From Bradyrhizobium sp. Ai1a-2 (GTDB lineage Bacteria > Pseudomonadota > Alphaproteobacteria > Rhizobiales > Xanthobacteraceae): 40,112 nucleotides of DNA. Below the pieces are notes generated by a model. It saw only the letters and a list, made by a program, of their open reading frames with translations, did not search any database and was not told the DNA's origin. Made by a program: the position numbers and the translations under genes. Shown here one piece after another: positions 23,369-31,677 of this stretch (position 1 is its first letter; every line of letters starts with the position of its first letter). The stretch covers positions 1 to 40,112 of the forward strand of contig NZ_AUEZ01000074.1 in NCBI RefSeq assembly GCF_000426245.1, in the 5' to 3' direction.

Positions 23369-24568
23369 GTGGCGATCACGCGCACCGTCGTCGTTGCAGG
23401 TGCCGGGATCGGAGGACTGACAGCTTCGCTGGCGCTCGCGGCCAAAGGCTTTCGTGTCGTCATCCTGGAAAAGGCGCCGCAACTCGAAGAAGTCGGCGCC
23501 GGGCTGCAGCTTTCGCCCAATGCGAGCAGCATCCTGGTCGGTCTCGGCCTCGAACCGCGGCTGGCCCCGCGCGCGGTGACGCCGGACGCGATCAGCGTCA
23601 TCAGCACGCGCGCCGGTGGCGAGATCGCCCGCCTGCCGCTCGGCAAGGCCGCGAGCAGGCGCGCCGGCTCACCCTATTGGGTGATGCACCGCGCCGATCT
23701 GCAGCGAGCGTTGCAGGCAGAGGTTGAGGAACATCCCGACATCGAACTCCGGCTGGGCTGGCAGTTCGAGGATGTCGCTGATAATGCCAGGGGATTGATG
23801 GTGGCCGCGCGGTGCGGCGAGGCGCGGCAGCATGAGTTGGCGGCGGCGCTGATCGGGGCCGACGGCATCTGGTCGTCGGTGCGCGCCCGCCTGTTCCCGA
23901 AACTGCGGCCACAGTTTTCCGGCCTGATCGCCTGGCGCGGCACGCTCGATGCGAAGGCGCTGCCACGCGAATATACCACGCCGCGCGTGCAACTCTGGAT
24001 GGGACCGAACGCGCATCTGGTCGCCTATCCGATCGCCGCGGCGCGACGGATCAACGTGGTCGCGATCGTGGCGGGAACCTGGAACCCACGGGGCTGGAGC
24101 GAGACCGGCGATGCCGGCGAGATCAAGAACGCGTTCTCCGCGCATTGGCCCGACACCGCACGGATGTTGATCGGCGCGGTCGACGAATGGCGGCGCTGGG
24201 CGCTGTTCACGATGCCCGAGGTCAGCGAATGGAGCGCAGGCGCGGTCGCCCTGCTCGGCGACGCCGTGCATGGGATGCTGCCCTTTGCTGCGCAAGGCGC
24301 CGGCATGGCGATCGAGGATGCCGCCGTGCTTGCCAATTGCCTCTCTGGCTGCAGCGGCGAGGACATTTCCGGCATTCCCGCTGCGCTGAGGCGCTACACC
24401 AGACTGCGCCGCGGGCGCGTCGATCGGGTGCGGCGCACCGCGCAGCGACAGGGGCGCATCTATCACCTCACGGGCCCGATGGCGCTGGCGCGCGATCTCG
24501 TCATCCAAGCGATGGGCCCGGAGCGCATGCTGGCGCGACAGGACTGGATCTATGATTGGCGGGTGTGA
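23369..24568 (+). CDS. FAD-dependent monooxygenase (salicylate-hydroxylase-like)
   Basis: A 399-residue class A flavoprotein monooxygenase. The FAD Rossmann motif is GAGIGG (11-16) followed by LEKAP, the DG motif GADGIWSSVR lies near residue 170, and the GD motif LLGDAVHGMLPFAAQGAGMAIEDA (start and end near 294 and 318) closes the FAD site. This order is that of aromatic-ring hydroxylases such as salicylate and 3-hydroxybenzoate hydroxylases. No aromatic-degradation genes are adjacent, so the substrate is unassigned. The start is GTG at 23369. It converges on the lipoprotein gene with only 18 bases between stops. Confidence 0.9.
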   Translation: MAITRTVVVAGAGIGGLTASLALAAKGFRVVILEKAPQLEEVGAGLQLSPNASSILVGLGLEPRLAPRAVTPDAISVISTRAGGEIARLPLGKAASRRAGSPYWVMHRADLQRALQAEVEEHPDIELRLGWQFEDVADNARGLMVAARCGEARQHELAAALIGADGIWSSVRARLFPKLRPQFSGLIAWRGTLDAKALPREYTTPRVQLWMGPNAHLVAYPIAAARRINVVAIVAGTWNPRGWSETGDAGEIKNAFSAHWPDTARMLIGAVDEWRRWALFTMPEVSEWSAGAVALLGDAVHGMLPFAAQGAGMAIEDAAVLANCLSGCSGEDISGIPAALRRYTRLRRGRVDRVRRTAQRQGRIYHLTGPMALARDLVIQAMGPERMLARQDWIYDWRV

Positions 24569-24586
24569 TTCAATCAGAACCGAGCT

Positions 24587-25009
24587 CTAGCGCGCTGACG
24601 AACGCGCGCCTCTGGCGGGCCCAGGCGGCACCGGTGGCACGATCGGCGCCGGCGCCGCTACGATCGTCTCGTGGCACTTGTTGCGCCGCCAGTTCTCGTC
24701 GGCGAGCTTCTGCTGGGCACGCACCGAGACGTAATCGTTGCGGTAGGCCACCTCCGCCACCACGGCGCCGCCGACGCCGGTCTCCGCCTTCGACATCAGC
24801 CCCTGCAATTCCGCCGCGCGCGACGCCAGCACCGTGCGCTCCGTCTCGAGCTGCTTGCAGTCGTAAAGATCGTACTTGGCGGGATCGACGAAGGCCGGAC
24901 TGAGCGTCTCGCCCATCTGGGCGCAGCCGCAAAGCAAGCCGCCAAGCGCAAGCAGCGCGGCGGTCACGGCCGCGCGTAACGGCAGGTGGCGGAAGGTACT
25001 GATCGACAT
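24587..25009 (-). CDS. lipoprotein of unknown function
   Basis: 140 residues. A signal peptide ends in a lipobox-like LCGC with the modified cysteine at C29 (the -2 position is also Cys, which is unusual but tolerated). A helical domain follows (DCKQLETERTVLASRAAELQGLMSKAE) with two cysteines (C51-region DLYDCKQ and RRNKCHET) that could pair. The Pro/Ala-rich tail is disordered. The ATG at 25009 is preferred; 50 codons upstream are open but lack signal character. It is likely an outer-membrane or periplasm-anchored lipoprotein. Related proteins are common in Bradyrhizobium and have no assigned role. Confidence 0.75.
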   Translation of the reverse strand: MSISTFRHLPLRAAVTAALLALGGLLCGCAQMGETLSPAFVDPAKYDLYDCKQLETERTVLASRAAELQGLMSKAETGVGGAVVAEVAYRNDYVSVRAQQKLADENWRRNKCHETIVAAPAPIVPPVPPGPARGARSSAR

Positions 25010-25228
25010 GGCGCCTTGGTAAACGGTTAAGTGTTGAGATTGGCTAAAGCAGCGGGAAATGTCCGGATTGAGGCTGGCGCGGGGCGGATGGGTACCGTGC
25101 GACGGGCGCCCGCAAGACTTCGCGTCGTCGCGTCCCACGTTAAACTGTTGAAATGACATGTATTCGGCGACAATTATCCTGTTTCCACTTCGTCATCAAA
25201 CGCGCTAGATATCCCTCTCCCGACGAAC

Positions 25229-25315
25229 GCGGACGTGGCGGAATTGGTAGACGCAAGGGACTTAAAATCCCTCGATGGCAACGTCGTGTGGGTTCGAGTC
25301 CCACCGCCCGCACCA
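25229..25315 (+). tRNA. tRNA-Leu (anticodon UAA)
   Basis: A class II tRNA of 87 bases including encoded CCA (25313-25315). The anticodon stem aggga/tccct (25256-25260 / 25268-25272) encloses loop cttaaaa with anticodon TAA at 25263-25265. A long variable arm and a ggttcgagtccc T-arm follow. The acceptor stem gcggacg / cgcccgc pairs at six of seven positions; position 5 is A opposite C. The D-arm region gtggcggaattggtagac is typical of tRNA-Leu. Confidence 0.95.
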
Positions 25316-25407
25316 CTTTTCTTTGTCGTTCTTCGACAACAACGCGCCCTTGTCGAGCGGGGCCTGTGCCGGCTGCGAGTCAACCTCGTCCATGCTATTG
25401 TTGACGC

Positions 25408-25611
25408 ATGGCTCCTAACAAATCACCTCCGAAGAAGACCAGGGCGTCCGGCTTTGTCATAGGCAGCGCGCGCTTCAGGAAGATAAGTGCCGTGGAGGGA
25501 ATTCACTATTCCCACGACATGAAAGGCAGCAGCAGAGCTATATCGACGAGCAAGGCTCTCACCCCTGAGGAGCGCCGAGAGATAATTATAAAGGCCTATC
25601 GCAAATCGTAG
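25408..25611 (+). CDS. small hypothetical protein
   Basis: 67 residues, basic (MAPNKSPPKKTRASGFVIG…). A short hydrophobic strand (SGFVIGSARFRKIS) precedes a Ser/Lys-rich middle and a C-terminal helix LTPEERREIIIKAYRKS. The pattern of a start near ISAVEGI and a conserved C-terminal EERR helix resembles small Bradyrhizobium conserved hypotheticals. No function can be assigned. It lies 92 bases after the tRNA gene with its own ATG and no strong ribosome-binding site. Confidence 0.55.
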   Translation: MAPNKSPPKKTRASGFVIGSARFRKISAVEGIHYSHDMKGSSRAISTSKALTPEERREIIIKAYRKS

Positions 25612-25705
25612 CCTCGGATGTATGACGAGACGCTGAAGAGTTCGCGGCGTTCGAAGCGGAAGCCCGCTAGACCCGATGAAGACCCCCCGCCCGGCACGTG
25701 AGGAT

Positions 25706-25975
25706 ATGATGCTACGCATTCTGGCTTTGATCATCCTGGCGGTCGTAATCGTCGGCAAGACAGCGCCGGCCCAAGCACAAACCTACGATCCGGCCTATCC
25801 GGTCTGCCTGCAGGTCTACCAGGGTATGGTGGATTACTACTTCGAATGTCGCTACACCTCGATACCCCAGTGTCAGGCATCGGCCTCGGGTCGGGCGGCG
25901 CAGTGTGTGGTCAATCCTTACTATGCCAAGCCCGTACCGCGCAAAAAGCGTCGGGCAAGCAAGTCGCATAGATGA
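25706..25975 (+). CDS. DUF3551 domain secreted protein
   Basis: 89 residues from the ATG at 25706, with AGGA immediately upstream and a second ATG directly following. A signal peptide (MLRILALIILAVVIVG… cleavage after AQA) precedes the mature region with the DUF3551 pattern: YPVCLQVYQG, ECRYTSIPQCQASASG, CVVNPYYA. Its four cysteines probably form two disulfides. A basic tail (RKKRRASKSHR) ends it. This family of small exported proteins is highly expanded in Bradyrhizobium and has no known function. Confidence 0.85.
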   Translation: MMLRILALIILAVVIVGKTAPAQAQTYDPAYPVCLQVYQGMVDYYFECRYTSIPQCQASASGRAAQCVVNPYYAKPVPRKKRRASKSHR

Positions 25976-26276
25976 ACATGTGCAGTCGCCTGGCCAAATG
26001 TTCTTAACCGCGCGCATTGAGGCCGTGATGCATCGGATCGCATTATTGCGCGCTCCCTCGTGAGATTGTCCGAGGCGATTCGACGTTAAGCCGAAGCTTG
26101 ACACGCTTTGATTGCTTGCTGGAGCACGGGAACGTTCGGGTTGTCACACGGCGACAATGCGCTCGCGCGCCCGTATTTCCGTGAACGGTTGGATCGGGAA
26201 CATCACCGAGCGCGGATAGCAGCCCGGAACATTCTCGCGCCGAAAATGTTGTACTGCAGCATTGGAGTGCAACGAC
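25976..26276. other. intergenic region preceding a small stress-type gene
   Basis: No gene-like frame was found before the small ORF at 26277. The main recognisable element is the EcfG-like promoter at 26226-26250. Further upstream, short segments such as cgtgaacgg and gggaac occur without a partner box at the required distance. Confidence 0.5.
26226..26250 (+). promoter_or_regulatory. EcfG-like promoter, one mismatch
   Basis: GGAAC (26226-26230), 16 bases, TGTT (26247-26250), one mismatch to CGTT. The predicted transcript start near 26257 leaves a leader of about 20 bases that contains a GGAG ribosome-binding site before the ATG at 26277. The spacing and position make it a good candidate for general-stress control of the small ORF. 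Confidence 0.5.
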
Positions 26277-26432
26277 ATGGCGAAAGACTATTCTCGGGAA
26301 CAACTGGCGGCGGAACAGCATCCGGAACCGCGTGAGCAGAAGCAGGAAACGCGCACGCCGGCTTCGCTGCCGGAACCCGCTCCGCCACTTTCGAATGAAG
26401 GGCTGGAGCGTGTGCGCGAGAGTCACTGCTGA
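26277..26432 (+). CDS. 51-residue hydrophilic protein, candidate stress protein
   Basis: MAKDYSREQLAAEQHPEPRE… to …NEGLERVRESHC, 51 residues rich in Glu, Pro, Gln and Lys/Arg, and probably disordered. A GGAG site lies nine bases before the ATG at 26277, and an EcfG-like promoter precedes it. A strong bidirectional hairpin (26461-26490) follows about 30 bases after the stop, which makes a tidy single-gene unit. I recognise no family. The tight promoter-gene-terminator arrangement is the main evidence that it is real. Confidence 0.55.
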   Translation: MAKDYSREQLAAEQHPEPREQKQETRTPASLPEPAPPLSNEGLERVRESHC

Positions 26433-26460
26433 GTGAACGCGAGCTACGCTCGCCGAAATG

Positions 26461-26490
26461 AAAATGGCCGGGGCTGAGCCCGGCCATTTT
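26461..26490. terminator. bidirectional intrinsic terminator
   Basis: Perfect 12-bp arms aaaatggccggg (26461-26472) and cccggccatttt (26479-26490) with a six-base loop. The ends supply A-runs and T-runs on both strands. It separates the plus-strand small ORF from the 3' end of the minus-strand binding-protein gene and should end both transcripts. Confidence 0.85.
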
Positions 26491-26512
26491 GCTTTCCGAT
26501 CGATGAAGCGCC

Positions 26513-28117
26513 CTACTCGCTCTTGTCGATGTTCCAGAAGATCGGCGTCGCCGGACCGTCGAGCACGCCGGTAAGCGATTTGCGCCAGCCGCCCGGGACG
26601 AGATACTGGCCGAGCGGAATGTACAGCACCTGGTCATACGCCTCCTTCTGGATCTCGGCGGCGATCTTCTTCTGGTCATCCAGCGTGGTGGAACGGGCAA
26701 ACTTGTCGCGGAGATCCTCGATCTTGGCATCTTCGGCCCAGCCGAACCAACCGCCGTTCTTGCCGCGGCCAGTAATGGAGGCGTTGGCGATGGGATTGGC
26801 AACGTCGGCCGCGACCCAATTGGTGAAGAACATGTTCCAGCCGCCCTCCTTCGGCGGCTTCTGGCTGGCGCGGCGGGTTACCACCGTCTGCCAATCGGTG
26901 GCCTGCAGATCGACCTTGAAGCCTGCATCGCGCAGCAACTGCGCGGCGACGATCGGTTGCGCCTTCAGCGTGGTCACGTCGCCGGGCGCCATGATCACGA
27001 CGGGCGTGCCGTCATAGCCGGACTCGGCGAGCGCCTTCTTGGCTGCGGCCATGCCGTTGCCCTTCACCAGGGTCTCGGCTCCGACGTCGGTCTCCAGTGG
27101 CGTTTCGCAACCAAAGAAGGCGCCGCAGATCTTCTGATACTTTGCATTGCCCACCAACGCATCGAGCACGTCCTTCTGGTTCATCGCCAGCAAAGCGGCG
27201 CGTCGCACCTTCACGTTATCGAACGGAGGATAAACGAAGTTCATGCGTCCCAGCGTCTGAAAGCCGAACTTGTTGAGGACCTCGATCTTGAGATCCTTGT
27301 TGGGCTCCAGCACGGGAAGCATATCGAACGGCAGGTTCTCCATGAAGTCGATATCGCCGGACTGCAGCGCGTTCACCGCAGTCTGCGCGTCAGGCATCGT
27401 GATCCATTCGACGCGATCAACCTTCACCACCTTGCCACCGGAGGTCCAGCTCGGCGCCTCCTTGCGCGGCACATAGTCCTTGAACTTCTCATAGACCGCC
27501 TTCACGCCCGGCTGGAATTCGGCCTGCACGAATTTGAAAGGACCGGAGCCGATCTGCTCGGGGATCGGCTTGTCCGGCGGGGTCTCGGCGAGACGCTTCG
27601 GCATCATGAACGGCACACGCGAGGACGGCTTGCCGATCGCATCCAGCACCAGGCCGTAGGGCTCCTTCAGTTTCAGCGTGATGGTCTTGGCGTCGGTCGC
27701 AGTGAGGCTTTCGGTGAAGTCCATGAGCTTCTGGCCCATGCCATCGACCTTGCCCCAGCGCTGCAGCGAGGCGACGCAATCTTCCGCCGTCACAGGCGTG
27801 CCGTCATGCCACTTCAATCCGTCACGCAGCGTGAAGGTGTAGGTGAGCTTGTCGTCGGAGACCTTCCAGTCCGCCATCTGCGGCTGGATCTTGAAGTTGG
27901 AGTCGGTCGCGAGCAGCGTGTCATAGACCATGTAGCCGTGATCGCGGGTGATGTAAGCTGTGGTCATGATCGGATCGATCACGCGCAAATCCGAATGCAT
28001 CACTGCGGTGATGGTCTTGCCGGCTGCGAGCGCCTGCGCGCTCAGCGCCACCGAGAGCGCAACGATGGATAACGCTGACGCCAGCGCTCTGCGCTTCCAA
28101 CTGGACGTTTGGAACAT
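26513..28117 (-). CDS. ABC transporter periplasmic binding protein, oligopeptide/dipeptide type
   Basis: 534 residues, SBP family 5 (DppA/OppA/NikA cluster). A signal peptide ends after ALAA (about 31). Family landmarks are DPIMTTAYITRDHGYMVYDTL, LTYTFTLRDGLKWHDGTPVTAEDC (start to end about residues 90-113), IGSGPFKF and the C-terminal YDQVLYIPLGQYLVP. The ATG at 28117 has AGGAGA seven bases upstream; ten further upstream codons are open but lie before that site. It is transcribed divergently from the peptidase-permease-ATPase genes, whose transporter it presumably feeds. The ligand is probably a peptide or peptide-like amide, judged from the hydrolases encoded nearby. Confidence 0.92.
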   Translation of the reverse strand: MFQTSSWKRRALASALSIVALSVALSAQALAAGKTITAVMHSDLRVIDPIMTTAYITRDHGYMVYDTLLATDSNFKIQPQMADWKVSDDKLTYTFTLRDGLKWHDGTPVTAEDCVASLQRWGKVDGMGQKLMDFTESLTATDAKTITLKLKEPYGLVLDAIGKPSSRVPFMMPKRLAETPPDKPIPEQIGSGPFKFVQAEFQPGVKAVYEKFKDYVPRKEAPSWTSGGKVVKVDRVEWITMPDAQTAVNALQSGDIDFMENLPFDMLPVLEPNKDLKIEVLNKFGFQTLGRMNFVYPPFDNVKVRRAALLAMNQKDVLDALVGNAKYQKICGAFFGCETPLETDVGAETLVKGNGMAAAKKALAESGYDGTPVVIMAPGDVTTLKAQPIVAAQLLRDAGFKVDLQATDWQTVVTRRASQKPPKEGGWNMFFTNWVAADVANPIANASITGRGKNGGWFGWAEDAKIEDLRDKFARSTTLDDQKKIAAEIQKEAYDQVLYIPLGQYLVPGGWRKSLTGVLDGPATPIFWNIDKSE

Positions 28118-28384
28118 TCGTGTCTCTCCTGACGTGAAACTGGTCAAAGCCGGATTATTCGTTGTGCAATCGGTCCGTTATTTGGGCGGACTAACATGCT
28201 GCAAGGCCTGCAAATTTAAGACTTGCACCAAGCATCTGTTGCGTCAATCCGGTTTTAGTCGAGATCGGATGTACACAAACGAATGGTGCAGCTCCGCGCA
28301 TTTGACGCTACAAATTCGCTGACCGATTTCGGCAATCGCGATCTGACGGCATTACGCGCCTGCAGCAACGAAGAGAGAGACCTC

Positions 28385-29515
28385 ATGAATCCAGCCAATC
28401 TTCCCTTTGATTCCGAAGTGATGCTGCAGGGCCTGCGTAGCTGGGTGGAGTGCGAGAGTCCGACCTGGAATGCGCCTGCCGTCGAGCGCATGCTCGACCT
28501 TGCGGCGCGCGAGATGGCGATCATGGGTGCGACGATCGAGCGCATCGCCGGCCGTCAGGGCTTTGCCGGCTGCGTCCGCGCACGCTTCCCCCATCCGAAG
28601 TTCGGCGAGCCCGGTATCCTGATCGCGGGCCATCTCGACACCGTGCACCCGGTCGGCACCATCGAGAAGCTGCAGTGGCGGCGCGAAGGCAACAAATGCT
28701 TCGGCCCCGGCATCTTCGACATGAAGGGTGGCAATTATCTGACCTTGGAAGCGATCCGGCAGTTGATCCGCGCCTCGTTCACGACGCCATTGCCGATCAC
28801 CGTACTGTTCACGCCGGACGAGGAAGTCGGCACGCCCTCGACGCGCGACATCATCGAGGCGGAAGCCGCGCGTAATAAATATGTGTTGGTGCCGGAGCCC
28901 GGCCGCGTCGACAACGGGGTCGTCACCGGCCGCTACGCCATCGCGCGCTTCAATCTGGAGGCAATCGGGCGGCCGAGCCATGCCGGCGCCACGCTTTCCT
29001 CGGGCCGTTCCGCGATCCGTGAAATGGCGCGGCAGATCCTCGCGATCGACGGCATGACCACGGAAGACTGCACGTTCTCGGTCGGAATCGTGCATGGCGG
29101 CCAATGGGTCAATTGCGTCGCCACCACCTGCACCGGCGAAGCGCTCAGCATGGCCAAGCGCCAGGCCGATCTCGACCGCGGCGTCGAGCGGATGCTGGCG
29201 CTGTCGGGCACGTCGAACGACGTCACCTTCAAGGTCACGCGCGGCGTCACCCGCCCGGTCTGGGAGGCGGATGCCGGCACCATGGCGCTCTATGAAAAGG
29301 CACGCGCGCTTGCGGAAGGCATGGGATTGAAGCTGCCGCATTGCAGCGCAGGCGGCGGTTCCGACGGCAATTTCACCGGGGCGATGGGAATACCGACGCT
29401 TGACGGCCTCGGCGTGCGCGGCGCCGATGCACACACGCTCAACGAACACATCGAGGTGGACAGCCTCGCCGAGCGCGGCCGGCTGATGGCGGGATTGTTG
29501 GCGACCTTGCAATAG
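28385..29515 (+). CDS. M20-family metallopeptidase (carboxypeptidase G2-like)
   Basis: 376 residues. The di-zinc site is complete: HLDTVHP (H83, catalytic D85), FDMKGG (bridging D112), TPDEEVG (catalytic E146, ligand E147), VPEPG (about E173) and a C-terminal AHTLNEHIE histidine. This arrangement is that of glutamate carboxypeptidase/CPG2-type enzymes that release a C-terminal amino acid from an amide. The ATG at 28385, with a GAGAGAG site just upstream, is preferred over an ATG 34 codons earlier. There is no signal peptide, so it acts on imported substrate in the cytosol. It leads the plus-strand cluster and is followed by a palindromic repeat. Confidence 0.9.
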   Translation: MNPANLPFDSEVMLQGLRSWVECESPTWNAPAVERMLDLAAREMAIMGATIERIAGRQGFAGCVRARFPHPKFGEPGILIAGHLDTVHPVGTIEKLQWRREGNKCFGPGIFDMKGGNYLTLEAIRQLIRASFTTPLPITVLFTPDEEVGTPSTRDIIEAEAARNKYVLVPEPGRVDNGVVTGRYAIARFNLEAIGRPSHAGATLSSGRSAIREMARQILAIDGMTTEDCTFSVGIVHGGQWVNCVATTCTGEALSMAKRQADLDRGVERMLALSGTSNDVTFKVTRGVTRPVWEADAGTMALYEKARALAEGMGLKLPHCSAGGGSDGNFTGAMGIPTLDGLGVRGADAHTLNEHIEVDSLAERGRLMAGLLATLQ

Positions 29516-29527
29516 TTAAAGCAGGCA

Positions 29528-29603
29528 GTCATTCCGGGGCGCGCGCAGCGAACGCGGAATCTCGAGATTCCGGGTCTGGTGCTTCGCACCATCCCGGAAT
29601 GAC
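29528..29603. repeat. palindromic intergenic repeat, family 1 (peptidase/permease junction)
   Basis: Outer arms gtcattccggg (29528-29538) and cccggaatgac (29593-29603). They enclose a 16-base perfect palindrome ggaatctcgagattcc (29556-29571) and a small tggtgc-ttc-gcacca hairpin. The first 16 or so bases (cattccggggcgcgcgca) recur, inverted, in the element at 37686-37784, so the two belong to one family. Confidence 0.85.
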
Positions 29604-29736
29604 GGGAGTCAATGACGGGGGTTTGAAGATACCTCGGCATCCCGTGGCACGGGAATTGCTGAAATGCTACGCTGGTGACGGAACTCAGGTTAACGGCCGA
29701 CGTCACTCCTCTTGACCCTAATCTGACGGATCGACA

Positions 29737-30678
29737 TTGCTGGGATATCTGCTTCGCCGAATCCTTGCCGCTATTCCCGTGATGGGCGTGGTGGCGCTGT
29801 TCGTGTTCCTCTTGCTGCGGCTGACGCCGGGCGATCCTGCGGCGATCCTCGCCGGCGACAATGCGACGCCGGAGCAGCTCGAACGGATCAGAACCTCGCT
29901 CGGGCTGAATGAGCCGCTCCACATCCAGTTCTTCACCTGGGTTGGAAAACTCCTGCACGGCGATCTCGGCGTGTCCCTGATCTCGAACGTGCCGGTGCTG
30001 AAGATGATCAGCCAGCGCATCGAGCCCTCGATCTCGATCGCGCTCTCCACCATCGTGCTTTCGATCGTGGTGGCGGTGCCGCTCGGCGTGATCGCGGCCT
30101 GGAAGCACGGCACCTGGATCGATCGCTTCGTGATGGGACTGTCCGTGCTCGGCTTCTCCGTGCCGGTGTTCGTGATCGGCTATGTGCTGATCCAGATCTT
30201 CGCGATCGACCTGCGCTGGGTGCCGGTGCAGGGTTTCCGCAGCATCACCGCGGGCTTCGGCCCGTTCTTCGAGCGCATCATATTGCCGACCTGCGCACTC
30301 TCCTTCATCTATGTCGCGCTGATCGCGCGCATGACGCGGGCCTCGATGCTTGATGTGATGGGTGAGGATTACATCCGCACCGCGCGCGCCAAGGGCATCG
30401 GCGAGATGGGCGTGCTGCTGCGGCACGGACTGCGCAACGCCGCGGTGCCTGTCATCACCGTGATCGGCAGCGGCTTTGCGCTTTTGATCTCCGGCGTCGT
30501 CGTCACCGAGAGCGTGTTCAATCTGCCCGGCATCGGCCGCCTCACCGTCGATGCGGTGCTGGCGCGCGACTATCCGGTAATCCAGGCCATGATCCTGTTG
30601 ACGTCGGGCATCTATGTCGCCGTCAACCTCTTGATCGACCTCGCCTACACCCTGCTTGATCCAAGGATCCGCTACTGA
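29737..30678 (+). CDS. ABC transporter permease, DppB/OppB type
   Basis: 313 residues with six predicted membrane segments. The first is at residues 9-28 after a short MLGYLLRRIL start that is diagnostic of DppB-type permeases. The EAA loop is seen as DVMGEDYIRTARAKGIGE (about residues 203-220), where the ATPase contacts the channel. The start is TTG at 29737; the family begins exactly here, and no ATG lies near. The stop overlaps the next start (TGATG), coupling it to the second permease. Confidence 0.92.
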   Translation: MLGYLLRRILAAIPVMGVVALFVFLLLRLTPGDPAAILAGDNATPEQLERIRTSLGLNEPLHIQFFTWVGKLLHGDLGVSLISNVPVLKMISQRIEPSISIALSTIVLSIVVAVPLGVIAAWKHGTWIDRFVMGLSVLGFSVPVFVIGYVLIQIFAIDLRWVPVQGFRSITAGFGPFFERIILPTCALSFIYVALIARMTRASMLDVMGEDYIRTARAKGIGEMGVLLRHGLRNAAVPVITVIGSGFALLISGVVVTESVFNLPGIGRLTVDAVLARDYPVIQAMILLTSGIYVAVNLLIDLAYTLLDPRIRY

Positions 30679-31568
30679 TGGCGATCGAAACCCTTCCCGA
30701 GCCGTCGCTCCCGATCACGACGCCGCTGCGGCCACGCTTCGGATTTTTGACCTCGACGCCGATCATGACGGGGGCGACGATCTGCCTGTCGCTGATCATC
30801 CTGATGGCGATCTTCGCGCCGCTGCTGGCGCCGCATGACCCGGTGCAGCTCGCGCCGTCACTCCGGCTCAAGCCGGCAAGCGCAGAATTCCCGCTCGGCA
30901 CCGATGCCTTTGGCCGCGACCTGCTGTCACGGATCATCTATGGCGGCCGGATCTCGCTCTTGATCGGCCTTGGCGCCGCCGTGTTCTCGATCAGCATCGG
31001 GCTCGTGATCGGTCTCGTCTCCGGCTTCTTCAAATGGGTCGACGCGGTGATGATGCGGATCATGGACGGCTTGATGGCGATCCCGAGCATCCTGCTCGCG
31101 ATCGCCGTGGTCTCGCTGTCGGGCGCGAGCATCTGGACCGTGCTGGTGGCGATCACCATTCCCGAAGTGCCGCGGGTGGCGCGACTGGTGCGCTCCGTGG
31201 TGCTCACCGCGCGCGAGGAGCCCTATGTGGAAGCCGCGATTTCGCTCGGCTCCAGCCTTCCGAAGATCATGTGGCGGCATCTGATGCCGAACACGATCGC
31301 GCCGCTGATCGTACAGGGTACTTATGTCTGCGCGTCCGCCGTCCTTACCGAAGCGATCCTGTCATTCCTCGGCGCCGGCATCTCGCCGGAAACGCCGACC
31401 TGGGGCAACATCATGGCGGAGGGACGCGCCTATTTTCAGATCAAGCCGTCCCTGATCTTCTGGCCCGGCCTGCTATTGTCGATCGCGATTCTCTCCGTGA
31501 ACCTGATCGGCGACGCCGCGCGCGATGCGCTCGATCCGCGCATGAAGCAGCGGGGCGGCGGAAAGTGA
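30678..31568 (+). CDS. ABC transporter permease, DppC/OppC type
   Basis: 296 residues. An N-terminal cytoplasmic stretch and first membrane segment (MTGATICLSLIILMAIFAPLLAPHDP) are followed by FPLGTDAFGRDLLSRIIYGGRISL, the signature of DppC-type subunits. Five further segments follow. The EAA loop region reads AREEPYVEAAISLGSSLPKI (about residues 179-198). The ATG at 30678 overlaps the stop of the first permease. It is paired with that permease to form the transmembrane channel for the family 5 binding protein. Confidence 0.93.
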   Translation: MAIETLPEPSLPITTPLRPRFGFLTSTPIMTGATICLSLIILMAIFAPLLAPHDPVQLAPSLRLKPASAEFPLGTDAFGRDLLSRIIYGGRISLLIGLGAAVFSISIGLVIGLVSGFFKWVDAVMMRIMDGLMAIPSILLAIAVVSLSGASIWTVLVAITIPEVPRVARLVRSVVLTAREEPYVEAAISLGSSLPKIMWRHLMPNTIAPLIVQGTYVCASAVLTEAILSFLGAGISPETPTWGNIMAEGRAYFQIKPSLIFWPGLLLSIAILSVNLIGDAARDALDPRMKQRGGGK

Positions 31569-31583
31569 ATTCACCCAAGAGCA

Positions 31584-31671
31584 CCGTCATTGCGAGCGAA
31601 GCGAAGCAATCCATCGCGCCGCAAGCGGAAACAATGGATTGCTTCGTCGCTATCGCTCCTCGCAATGACGG
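31584..31671. repeat. palindromic intergenic repeat, family 2 (permease/ATPase junction)
   Basis: Outer arms ccgtcattgcgag (31584-31596) and ctcgcaatgacgg (31659-31671) are exact complements. Inside, agcgaagcaatccat and atggattgcttcgt extend the pairing. This is the common 'cgtcattgcgag…gaagcaatccat' element of Bradyrhizobium. It ends seven bases before the ATG of the ATPase gene and so contributes most of its leader, within what should be one operon. Confidence 0.88.
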
Positions 31672-31677
31672 CAGAGT

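Noticed and set aside
25618..25701. 27-codon ORF between the 67-residue protein and the DUF3551 gene
   Set aside because: Basic, low-complexity sequence, no ribosome-binding site, and its stop lies within the start region of the DUF3551 gene; there is no evidence for expression.
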